Made by a program: the position numbers and the translations under genes
The notes under the pieces: model-generated
Seen by the model: the letters and a program-made list of their open reading frames with translations, nothing else
What the model was told of the DNA's origin: nothing
Database searches by the model: none
In this document: piece after piece, positions 36,801-45,122 of the stretch
Numbering within the stretch: position 1 is the stretch's first letter
Layout: each line of letters opens with the position of its first letter
Assembly: GCF_005930355.1 (NCBI RefSeq)
Contig: NZ_VDBO01000001.1
Coordinates: forward strand, 2,430,380 to 2,494,379
Direction: 5' to 3'
From: Paenibacillus sinopodophylli
Lineage (GTDB): Bacteria > Bacillota > Bacilli > Paenibacillales > Paenibacillaceae
DNA: 64,000 nucleotides

Positions 36801-38120
36801 TCATCGCTTATTGTCGTCCTTATTACTTGTGTTTTTTCTGTTTTCATTTCTCCCGTTTGTTTCTTTATCATCATTATGATCAGCACTTCGGCCATTCCGT
36901 TCTTCGCTGCGATCATTGTCATTGTCCTTGCGCCAGCCGCTTCCTCGATCATAATTGCCGCGATTGTCATTCCGGTTCTGGCCGCGATCATCATTTCTTC
37001 CTTGATCCCAACGATCGCCCCTGTCTTGTTCATCATCCTTTTTATTGTCATCCTGTTTGCCCGCATTCGGCCGATCAGGCTTAGACGGTTTATTGGACTT
37101 GTTAGGCGTTGTTACCGGTTTATTGCCTCGTGTACTGTTCTCCGCAGGTTTTTTGGTCTCCGCTGGCTTAATCGTTACACTGCCAACTGGCTTTACCGGC
37201 TTCTCTGCTTTGACTGGCTTGTTCGTATTAGGTGTTGAGGCTGGCCTAGCTGTACTCGGCTTATTTTCATTTTTTTGCTGGTTAGCCTTCTCCTCCTGCT
37301 CCTTCGCAACCAACTCTTTCAGCTTTTCCTTACTTGTATCCTGTGCGTTATCTACAATCGTTTTTAGGCCGCCAACCGATGCCGTTACTTTATCGATAGA
37401 TTGCTGCCTCAACTGTTCTAACTCAAGCTGATAGCCCTCTTCCTTAGCCATCAAATAAACAGCCATTTTACCGGAGGAAATACCATTCACAGCTGCTTCT
37501 TCACGAACCTCATTCGGAATAGACATGGTCGTAATCGTTGCGCTTGCAGCCTCCTCAGTGAGCGTGCTTAGCAGCAATCGCAAAGTCTCGTCGACCTTCC
37601 CTGTCAAAATACTTTCATAATCGAGCTTTAATGCAGAATCATCACCAAGCAATACGCTTGTAATAAAAATATCTTTGTTCGGAGTATCCAGATAATGCGA
37701 GGTCTTCGCCTTCTCAAGTATAGACGCAGCCACCATTTCAACATTTACTCCATCATACTGGAGGCCTTTTATAATATGCTCCCCGTCCGGGTTTAACGCG
37801 CGCAGCTCACGAACCTTCTCATTCTCATCTACACCAAGCTCTACACTTGGATTGATATCCATGCTTACATATGCAACGACTGGATTTGCATCCCGTTCGA
37901 TAAAGAACAGCAACGGCAGGAACAATACTAGCAATAAAGCAGCTGCGCTTCCATACCAATAGACTGGCTTTACGGTGCGGGACTTCTTATACTCTGCTTC
38001 GAATATGATTTCTTCTCCAAGCTGCATCGCTTCTTGAATAGGGGCTTGCAGAAATTGTCCGTCTGCTGTCATTACAACAGCATGCTGCTTATGAATACTC
38101 ACAACAACTCCACGTTTCAT
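36801..38120 (-). CDS. rsgI: RsgI-type anti-sigma-I factor
   Basis: 439 residues. The N-terminal RsgI domain (MKRGVVVSIHKQHAVVMTADG) binds SigI, followed by one transmembrane segment (YGSAAALLLVLFLPLLFFI) and the conserved extracellular YVSMDINPSVELGVDENEKV domain. The C-terminal third is low complexity: a Lys/Pro/Thr-rich stretch then an Asp/Asn/Arg-rich tail, unlike the carbohydrate-binding modules of clostridial RsgI proteins. Its start overlaps the sigI stop by 4 nt, giving translational coupling of sigma and anti-sigma factor. Confidence 0.93.
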   Translation of the reverse strand: MKRGVVVSIHKQHAVVMTADGQFLQAPIQEAMQLGEEIIFEAEYKKSRTVKPVYWYGSAAALLLVLFLPLLFFIERDANPVVAYVSMDINPSVELGVDENEKVRELRALNPDGEHIIKGLQYDGVNVEMVAASILEKAKTSHYLDTPNKDIFITSVLLGDDSALKLDYESILTGKVDETLRLLLSTLTEEAASATITTMSIPNEVREEAAVNGISSGKMAVYLMAKEEGYQLELEQLRQQSIDKVTASVGGLKTIVDNAQDTSKEKLKELVAKEQEEKANQQKNENKPSTARPASTPNTNKPVKAEKPVKPVGSVTIKPAETKKPAENSTRGNKPVTTPNKSNKPSKPDRPNAGKQDDNKKDDEQDRGDRWDQGRNDDRGQNRNDNRGNYDRGSGWRKDNDNDRSEERNGRSADHNDDKETNGRNENRKNTSNKDDNKR

Positions 38121-38929
38121 TTGCTTGCCTCCCTGTTCGAATTTGCATGCTCGCTGGATATTTGTAAATAATCATGCATATATGGATATGCTCCTGAAAT
38201 CACCAACGCGATCGCGATGATATATTTTCGATTCCGTTCTACTGTCTTTCGTGAAACGCCGCATAGCTCCGTCAGCTCTTTAACTGGCAGCTTGCTCGTT
38301 TGTCTAAGCGTTGTGAACAAATCATCCTTGCTAATTAACGTTTGTGCAATGCCCATTAGTAGCCTTCGCGAATCTGTATGCTTAGGGGATACCTCCACTA
38401 GCTCAGCGAACGTGATGCCGAATTTCCCCAGCTCATGGTTTAGCTCGCCGATCTCAACCCTGCGTTCATCCTCTGTACGCTTCATTTCAAAAGCAAACAT
38501 CGCTTGTTTGGTCTCAACTGAATTGTATTGCGGCTGCTCCTCGTCCTCTGTATCAAACATACTATAAGGAACAACTTTCGAATGCCTCTGTTCTTTTCGG
38601 ACATGGTCAATAAGCCGGCGGCGAATGACGGTTTCAGAAAATCCAATAAACGATTTTCCTGCATGACTTGCGAACTGATTGATGGCTTCATTAAACGCTA
38701 ACAGCGCTATGCTGAACTCATCATCCCGGCTCGGGTCAATATACCGTTTGCAGAATCGGCTTGTTACTTTCATGATATAAGGTTTGTAATCTGCTATGAA
38801 TTGCTCACGCAGCAGCTCGTCTCCTTCGCGAATGCGAGCTATCTTTTGTTCGGGAGTAAGCTTAGCCTTCTCCACCGCTTCAGCAGGTACCGCTTTCCGC
38901 AAGAAGCGTTTGAACAATACAAGTAACAA
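38117..38929 (-). CDS. sigI: RNA polymerase sigma factor SigI
   Basis: About 270 residues from a TTG at 38929 spaced 5 nt after GAGGTGG; a GTG at 38938 overlaps that site. SigI blocks are visible: region 2 with LREQFIADYKPYIMKVTSRFC and DEFSIALLAFNEAI, ETVIRRRLIDHVRKE, and C-terminal KLPVKELTELCGVSRKTVERNRKYIIA (DNA-binding). In Bacillus it responds to heat and envelope stress and is held by RsgI. A promoter with ACCCCC and CGAA lies just upstream, suggesting autoregulation. Confidence 0.95.
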   Translation of the reverse strand: MLLVLFKRFLRKAVPAEAVEKAKLTPEQKIARIREGDELLREQFIADYKPYIMKVTSRFCKRYIDPSRDDEFSIALLAFNEAINQFASHAGKSFIGFSETVIRRRLIDHVRKEQRHSKVVPYSMFDTEDEEQPQYNSVETKQAMFAFEMKRTEDERRVEIGELNHELGKFGITFAELVEVSPKHTDSRRLLMGIAQTLISKDDLFTTLRQTSKLPVKELTELCGVSRKTVERNRKYIIAIALVISGAYPYMHDYLQISSEHANSNREASK

Positions 38930-38954
38930 CCGCTCCACCTCACTATTAGAATGA

Positions 38955-38984
38955 TTCGTTTCTGTTTGACCGGTTTAAGGGGGT
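38955..38984 (-). promoter_or_regulatory. Candidate SigI-dependent promoter
   Basis: On the minus strand ACCCCC (38979-38984) and CGAA (38955-38958) recall the -35/-10 motifs reported for Bacillus SigI promoters; the spacer is 20 nt, somewhat long. The leader to the sigI start would be about 20 nt. Confidence 0.55.
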
Positions 38985-39020
38985 CATTATGAGAACATTT
39001 TCATTTATTTCAAAATAAGA

Positions 39021-39045
39021 AAAGCCTCCAAAAAGGAGGCTCACC
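39021..39045 (-). terminator. Terminator after the zinc-ribbon protein gene
   Basis: GAGCCTCC-TTTTT-GGAGGC forms a hairpin on the minus strand followed by TTTTCTTATTTT. Confidence 0.8.
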
Positions 39046-39062
39046 ATTCATGTTTAAATAAA

Positions 39063-39479
39063 CTAAACGGAAGTACGGCGTTGGCGCAGCTTATTCCTTC
39101 TATTGTTCAGCATCCCAAGACGCTTTTTAAGGACAAGCTGCCAATCCGTATCCTCGATTTGCTTCGCAAAGCAAAGCAAGTCAAGTGCCATATCGATTTG
39201 ACTGTGAACAACATCCATTGGATCTTCATTCTCGTGATTCACACAATTCTCGAGGAGCGCCTTGCCCTCCTGCTCAACGTACTCCTGGAAATCAACCTCA
39301 GCAGCACCATCGCCATGCGCATACTCAGCTAATATTTCATATTCATTCTCAATTAAATAATGGATATCCACACGGTGACATACCGGACAGAACACGATAG
39401 GCACATTATGAATATGCGTTCGAAAATGCTTTAGCGTTCCCTTAGTTCCAATCATGCTAGCTCCACAGCAAAAACTCAT
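39063..39479 (-). CDS. Hypothetical zinc-ribbon-like protein
   Basis: 138 residues, start after AAGGAGG. It begins MSFCCGAS and has FCPVCHRVD near residue 31, so Cys-Cys and CxxC may bind a metal. The rest is acidic and helical (YVEQEGKALLENCVNHENE, DMALDLLCFAKQI), ending in an Arg/Lys-rich tail. No characterised family recognised. Its upstream region holds a four-unit hairpin array (39495-39629). Confidence 0.75.
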   Translation of the reverse strand: MSFCCGASMIGTKGTLKHFRTHIHNVPIVFCPVCHRVDIHYLIENEYEILAEYAHGDGAAEVDFQEYVEQEGKALLENCVNHENEDPMDVVHSQIDMALDLLCFAKQIEDTDWQLVLKKRLGMLNNRRNKLRQRRTSV

Positions 39480-39494
39480 TGACGACTCCTCCTT

Positions 39495-39629
39495 AAAGGT
39501 TTGTGTAACAAACCTACATCGTAAGCATCAACTAAGGTTTGCATAGCAAACCTACTTCGTAAGCATCAACTAAGGTTTGCATAGCAAACCTACTTCGTAA
39601 GCATCAACTAAGGTTTGCGTAGCAAACCT
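39495..39629. repeat. Tandem array of four 38-bp hairpin-bearing repeats
   Basis: Units begin at 39496, 39534, 39572 and 39610, with an exact 38-bp period; the last is truncated. Each contains AGGTTTGC-ATA-GCAAACCT (8-bp arms; arm/loop variants in units 1 and 4) followed by an identical 18-20-nt linker (ACTTCGTAAGCATCAACT). The array lies immediately upstream of the zinc-ribbon gene start. Confidence 0.92.
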
Positions 39630-39763
39630 GGGCAAAAGTAAAGAGAATGAATAAAGAAGGCGACTTTCCATGCCTTTATATCCTGTGGCTATACTTTATT
39701 CGCTTTGCACACCCTAAATTCCTGCTTCTCATGATAATATGTACCCCTTTAGCTTTGTACACA
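39630..39763. other. Intergenic stretch between the hairpin array and the peroxiredoxin terminator
   Basis: About 130 nt, T-rich. It presumably contains the promoter of the minus-strand zinc-ribbon gene. A short plus-strand reading frame here runs through the peroxiredoxin terminator and is not believed. Confidence 0.5.
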
Positions 39764-39800
39764 AACAAAACCCGCGCCATTGTATGGCACGGGTTTTGTA
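39764..39800 (-). terminator. Terminator after the peroxiredoxin gene
   Basis: CAAAACCCGTGCC pairs with GGCGCGGGTTTTG on the minus strand, followed by TTTGTG. Confidence 0.85.
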
Positions 39801-39819
39801 GCAAACAGTACGAAACGTA

Positions 39820-40368
39820 TTATTTCGATACCAATGTTTGTTGACCTGGTTTCCAGTTAATTGGGCAAAGTCCGCCGGATTGCAATGCTTGCAATACGCG
39901 AAGCGTCTCGTCAACGCTGCGGCCTACATTGTTGTGGTTAACAACTTGGTATTGTACTTCGCCTTCTGGATTGATGATGAATAGGCCGCGAAGTGCGATA
40001 CCTTCTTCTTCAATCAGGACGCCGTAGTCACGAGCAACGCTTTTCGTGATGTCAGCTGCAAGAGGGAATTCAAGTTGACCAAGTCCATTATCATTAACCG
40101 GCGTGTTGATCCAAGCACGGTGACTGTGTTTGCTATCTACGCTGACACCAAGAACTTCAGTGTCCAATTTTTTGAATTCAGCAGCTGCAAGGCTAAGTGC
40201 TGTAATTTCAGTTGGGCATACGAAAGTGAAATCAAGCGGGTAGAAGAACAATACTAGCCATTTGCCTTTGTAGTCTGCAAGGGATGCTGTACCGAAATCT
40301 TTACCGTCGCCTGTTGCTGTTTCCATTGAAAAATCTGGGGCCTGGCGGCCTACCAAACGCTCTGCCAT
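39820..40368 (-). CDS. Typical 2-Cys peroxiredoxin (AhpC/TSA family)
   Basis: 182 residues from the ATG at 40368, preceded by AAGGAGG. The peroxidatic cysteine is in FTFVCPTE near residue 50 and the resolving cysteine in GGLCPINW near the C-terminus, as in typical 2-Cys enzymes that reduce H2O2 and organic peroxides. No AhpF is adjacent, so thioredoxin is a likely reductant. The upstream promoter and perfect PerR-type box indicate peroxide induction. Confidence 0.95.
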   Translation of the reverse strand: MAERLVGRQAPDFSMETATGDGKDFGTASLADYKGKWLVLFFYPLDFTFVCPTEITALSLAAAEFKKLDTEVLGVSVDSKHSHRAWINTPVNDNGLGQLEFPLAADITKSVARDYGVLIEEEGIALRGLFIINPEGEVQYQVVNHNNVGRSVDETLRVLQALQSGGLCPINWKPGQQTLVSK

Positions 40369-40442
40369 TATAGAAAACCTCCTTGACCTATCCATAAATT
40401 TTTTGTATTTTTGTCACTTCATCTGTGTGACTTACCTAGTAA

Positions 40443-40471
40443 ATCATATCACCAGTCTAGAATGAAGTCAA
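40443..40471 (-). promoter_or_regulatory. Sigma-A promoter of the peroxiredoxin gene
   Basis: On the minus strand TTGACT (40466-40471), a 17-nt spacer and TATGAT (40443-40448). Confidence 0.85.
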
Positions 40472-40486
40472 TATTATAACGATTAT

Positions 40487-40509
40487 TTATTTATAATAAT
40501 TATAAATAA
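40487..40509. promoter_or_regulatory. PerR box (perfect palindrome)
   Basis: The core TTATAATAATTATAA (40491-40505) equals the Bacillus PerR consensus exactly, and the palindrome extends four bases on each side. It lies 15 nt upstream of the -35 of the peroxiredoxin promoter and close to the leuB stop. A second imperfect copy (ATAATCGTTATAAT) abuts the -35. Confidence 0.85.
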
Positions 40510-40513
40510 TGAA

Positions 40514-41593
40514 CTACTTTCTTAGAGCTGCTACGATCAAATCGCCCATTTCAGTTGTACCGATTGCTTTGCTCTTGTCAACAGCGATGTCGCCCGTACG
40601 GTGTCCAGCGTCAAGAACTTCTTTGACAGCCGCTTCAATGGCTGCAGCAGCTTCATGGTAACCGAAAGTAAGACGGAACATCAAAGCAACCGAAAGAATC
40701 GTTGCGATTGGATTGGAGATTCCTTGGCCTGCAATATCAGGAGCAGAGCCGTGTACCGGCTCGTACAAGCCGAAGCTGCCTTCACCTAGTGAAGCAGATG
40801 ACAACATGCCGATCGAGCCTGTAAGCATAGCTGCTTCGTCACTAAGAATATCGCCGAACATGTTTTCAGTAACGATAACGTCGAAGCTTGACGGACGGCG
40901 AAGCAATTGCATCGCGCAGTTATCAACAAGCACATGCTCAAGCTCAACCTCTGGGTATTCAGGAGCAATCCGGTTAACAACTTCGCGCCATAGACGAGAA
41001 GTTTCCAGAACGTTTGCTTTATCAACAGAAGCGAGACGCTTGCCCCGTGTCATTGCAATATCGAATGCTTGGCGAACGATACGCTCGATTTCTTGTACAT
41101 TGTACACGCAAGTATCTACCGCTTCTTCACCGCCAGCGCCTTCGCGGCGGAATTTCTCGCCGAAGTAAATGCCGCCTGTCAATTCACGGACAACGATTAG
41201 ATCTGTACCCTCAAGCACTTCCGGCTTCAATGTTGATGCTTCTTTCAAGCAATCAAACACAGTAGCTGGGCGGATATTTGAGAATAGGCCAAGCGCTTTG
41301 CGAATACCGAGCAAGCCTGTTTCTGGACGAAGCTCTTTGGAGTTGTTATCCCATTTCGGGCCGCCTACTGCACCAAGCAATACTGCGTCTGCACCTTTAC
41401 AAAGGTCAAGCGTTTCCTGCGGCAGCGGTGTTCCTTTCTCGTCAATCGCGATACCGCCGAACAAGCCATGCTCCGTTTCGAATTGGTAACCGTAAAGCTC
41501 CTCGGTTTTTTTAAGTACTTTAAGCGCTTCGCCAACAACCTCAGGTCCAATACCGTCGCCGGCAATAACAGCAATTTTTTTTACTTCTGACAT
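40514..41593 (-). CDS. leuB: 3-isopropylmalate dehydrogenase
   Basis: 359 residues, start after GAGGAG. It carries the IPMDH/IDH blocks IAVIAGDGIGPEV, LLGAVGGPKWD, RELTGGIYFGEKF, SVDKANVLETSRLWRE and EPVHGSAPDIAGQGI. It oxidises 3-isopropylmalate in leucine synthesis. It is separated from leuA by 250 nt and a hairpin, so it may have its own promoter. leuC and leuD are not in the window. Confidence 0.97.
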   Translation of the reverse strand: MSEVKKIAVIAGDGIGPEVVGEALKVLKKTEELYGYQFETEHGLFGGIAIDEKGTPLPQETLDLCKGADAVLLGAVGGPKWDNNSKELRPETGLLGIRKALGLFSNIRPATVFDCLKEASTLKPEVLEGTDLIVVRELTGGIYFGEKFRREGAGGEEAVDTCVYNVQEIERIVRQAFDIAMTRGKRLASVDKANVLETSRLWREVVNRIAPEYPEVELEHVLVDNCAMQLLRRPSSFDVIVTENMFGDILSDEAAMLTGSIGMLSSASLGEGSFGLYEPVHGSAPDIAGQGISNPIATILSVALMFRLTFGYHEAAAAIEAAVKEVLDAGHRTGDIAVDKSKAIGTTEMGDLIVAALRK

Positions 41594-41768
41594 AATAAAT
41601 TTAACACTCCTCTTTTTCAGTTAAACTTGTCCTTCAGCATCTCAACGAAGAGCGAGAAACGACAGGTTTTTCACTCATTCTCATTCTATTATCATTTGTA
41701 CCACAAAAACGGCTTGAATACAAAGATATAAAATCTATTTACTCTATAGACTGCATCTATAAAGAAAT

Positions 41769-41825
41769 AATAATAGGACAGTTCCGCAGGTCGAGAACCG
41801 ACCTTCAAAGACTGTCCTATTACGT
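41769..41825 (-). terminator. Hairpin between leuA and leuB
   Basis: AATAGGACAGT and ACTGTCCTATT pair around an inner AAGGTCGG/CCGACCTT-like stem. On the minus strand it is followed by ATTATTATTTC, giving a probable or partial terminator after leuA. Confidence 0.6.
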
Positions 41826-41846
41826 ATAGCTGTTAAACGCCGTAAT

Positions 41847-43391
41847 CTAAATCAAGCTCATCTTGTCACGACGCCCAGGTGTTTTGCGTTTCTCGATCAA
41901 ACGATTTAACGCATCGATATAAGCGCGAGCACTCGCTTCAAGAATATCTGTGCTTAGTCCGCGGCCTTGGGCAGAAACATCGTTCTGCTTCAGCACAACA
42001 TGCACTTCGCCCTGCGCATCCTTGCCTTGCGATACCGATTTGATGGAATAATCCTCAAGCTCTACCGCTTCCTGCGTAACCTTGTCGATCGCGTTGTAGA
42101 TTGCATCTACAGAACCGTTGCCGATCGCGATTTCCTCAACAACGTCTCCTTCCGCTTTACGTATGCGAACGGACGCACTTGGCGTTGACTGGTTGCCATA
42201 GCTCACTTGGATCGTCTCCAGGCTAAACACCTCTGGCGTATCAATCAGCTTCTCTTCAAGCAATGCCAGAATATCCTCATCACTTACGGTTTTCTTGCGG
42301 TCAGCAAGATCTTTAAACTTAGCGAATGCTGCATTAACCGCTTCGTCCTCAAGCTCGTAACCAAGATCAACCAGCTTCTCGCGGAACGCATGACGCCCGG
42401 AGTGCTTGCCAAGTACAAGCTTCGATTCCTTCAGTCCGATCGTTTCAGGAGAAATAATCTCATAAGTCGTTTTTTCTTTCAGCATGCCATCCTGATGAAT
42501 ACCGGATTCATGCGCGAACGCATTTGCTCCAACAATTGCTTTGTTCCCAGGAACGACCATACCCGTCAGCTTACTGACAAGACGGCTCGTCTTAGCGATT
42601 TCCTTCAGGTTCAATGTCGTATGTGCGCCGAAATAATCCGGGCGCGTCGCAAGCGTCATTGCGATTTCTTCAATCGCAGTGTTGCCTGCACGCTCGCCAA
42701 TACCATTAATAGTTCCTTCAATTTGATCCGCACCATTTAAGATCGCTGCAAGTGAGTTCGCAGTCGCCATGCCAAGATCATCATGACAGTGCGCACTTAG
42801 CTGGATCGTCTCAATATTAGGAACATTTTCCTTCAAGGTTTTGAAGATATTGCCGAATTCAAGTGGATTCAAATAACCCACCGTATCTGGAATGTTAACG
42901 ACTGTTGCTCCTGCTTTGATTGCCATCTCTACGACCTGGCATAAGAAATCCAGCTCCGTACGTCCAGCATCCTCAGCAGAGAATTCAACTTTATCGAAAT
43001 ATTTCTTCGCATAACGAATCGCACGCTCCGCCGTTTCCAGCACCTGATCCTTCTCCATGCGAAGCTTATGCTTGCGGTGGATTGGGCTCGTCGCAAGAAA
43101 GACGTGAATACAAGGGTCCTGTGCACCAATCAGCGCTTCACGAACGGCGTCAATGTCTTGCTCGCGTGAACGGGAAAGACCGATAACCGTTGCGTTTTTG
43201 ACTGCGCGTGCTACCGCGTTAACCGCAGCGAGATCTCCAGGTGAAGCAGCAGGGAAGCCAGCTTCCATGCGATCTACGCCTAGACGCTCAAGCTGAAGAG
43301 CGATTTCTACCTTTTCCTTCGTGTTCAGGTTTACACCAGGAGATTGCTCTCCGTCACGAAGCGTTGTATCGAAAACATAAATTTTCCGCAT
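41847..43391 (-). CDS. leuA: 2-isopropylmalate synthase
   Basis: 514 residues from the ATG at 43391, downstream of GGAGGTG. Catalytic-site motifs are [19 protein letters not shown] and [16 protein letters not shown] (metal-binding His pair); GAGERAGN-like [15 protein letters not shown] follows. The C-terminal regulatory domain (about 390-510) binds leucine for feedback inhibition in this family. It condenses acetyl-CoA with 2-ketoisovalerate. Last gene of the T-box-controlled ilvB-ilvH-ilvC-leuA run. Confidence 0.97.
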   Translation of the reverse strand: MRKIYVFDTTLRDGEQSPGVNLNTKEKVEIALQLERLGVDRMEAGFPAASPGDLAAVNAVARAVKNATVIGLSRSREQDIDAVREALIGAQDPCIHVFLATSPIHRKHKLRMEKDQVLETAERAIRYAKKYFDKVEFSAEDAGRTELDFLCQVVEMAIKAGATVVNIPDTVGYLNPLEFGNIFKTLKENVPNIETIQLSAHCHDDLGMATANSLAAILNGADQIEGTINGIGERAGNTAIEEIAMTLATRPDYFGAHTTLNLKEIAKTSRLVSKLTGMVVPGNKAIVGANAFAHESGIHQDGMLKEKTTYEIISPETIGLKESKLVLGKHSGRHAFREKLVDLGYELEDEAVNAAFAKFKDLADRKKTVSDEDILALLEEKLIDTPEVFSLETIQVSYGNQSTPSASVRIRKAEGDVVEEIAIGNGSVDAIYNAIDKVTQEAVELEDYSIKSVSQGKDAQGEVHVVLKQNDVSAQGRGLSTDILEASARAYIDALNRLIEKRKTPGRRDKMSLI

Positions 43392-43420
43392 TTGTGCATT
43401 GCACCTCCGTGAACAGAATG

Positions 43421-43491
43421 ATCCCGGCACGCGAATGGATTCGCTCTACGCTGCGGAAGCCGCAGCATAGAGCGATCCGGCGAACCGGGAT
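43421..43491 (-). promoter_or_regulatory. Long stem-loop between ilvC and leuA
   Basis: ATCCCGG pairs with CCGGGAT, and an inner GCTCTA-GCTGCGG pairs with CCGCAGC-TAGAGC. No T-run follows, so it looks like an mRNA processing or stability element rather than a terminator. Confidence 0.7.
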
Positions 43492-43514
43492 ATGGTCGTT
43501 GCTTGTATCAGCTA

Positions 43515-44633
<1,119 letters not shown>

Positions 44634-44636
44634 TTA

Positions 44637-45122
44637 CTATTTCGCGTTGCCTCTGTTAAGCGCCGTTACGCCAGTGCGTGAAAGTTCGCGGATGCCGTAA
44701 GGCTTCAGCAGTTCTACCATTGCATCGATTTTTTCTGTATCACCGACAACCTGTACCATAAGCGAATGAGTGCCTATATCGACAACCGCTGCGCGGAATG
44801 TCTCAACTACTCCTAGAATCTCAGGTCTGGACGCAGGCTCTGCATTGACCTTAATCAACGCAAGCTCACGCGCAACCATTGGATTGGAGCTAAGATCAAT
44901 GACCTTAATAACATCAATAAGCTTGTACAATTGCTTCGTAACTTGCTCGAGCGTATGGTCGTCACCCGAAGTGACGATGACCATACGCGACAAGCCTGCT
45001 TCTTCACTGGACCCTACTGTAATACTTTCAATGTTGAAGCCGCGGCGTCCGAACAAACCAGAAACGCGCTGCAGAACACCGGGCTGGTCATTTACGATTA
45101 CTGCGATCGTGTGTTTTTTCAT
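44637..45122 (-). CDS. ilvH: Acetolactate synthase small (regulatory) subunit
   Basis: 161 residues: an N-terminal ACT domain (TIAVIVNDQPGVLQRVSGLFGRRGFNIESIT) and a second ACT-like half, as in IlvH/IlvN. It binds valine and regulates IlvB. It overlaps the ilvB stop by 4 nt (ATGA), so the subunits are translationally coupled. Confidence 0.97.
   Translation of the reverse strand: MKKHTIAVIVNDQPGVLQRVSGLFGRRGFNIESITVGSSEEAGLSRMVIVTSGDDHTLEQVTKQLYKLIDVIKVIDLSSNPMVARELALIKVNAEPASRPEILGVVETFRAAVVDIGTHSLMVQVVGDTEKIDAMVELLKPYGIRELSRTGVTALNRGNAK

Noticed and set aside
36689..37066. Minus-strand frame rich in Met/Ile/Lys beyond the rsgI stop
   Set aside because: It is an alternate frame of the low-complexity rsgI tail without a ribosome site.
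36762..37238. Hydrophobic plus-strand frame resembling a membrane protein
   Set aside because: It is antisense to the Asp/Asn/Arg-rich tail of rsgI; the hydrophobic appearance comes from reverse-complemented low-complexity codons.
39495..39629. CRISPR array
   Set aside because: The 38-bp period and palindromic units suggested one, but the stretches between hairpins are identical rather than unique spacers and no cas genes are present.
39647..39844. Plus-strand 65-codon frame
   Set aside because: It runs through the peroxiredoxin terminator and into its coding region, with no ribosome site.
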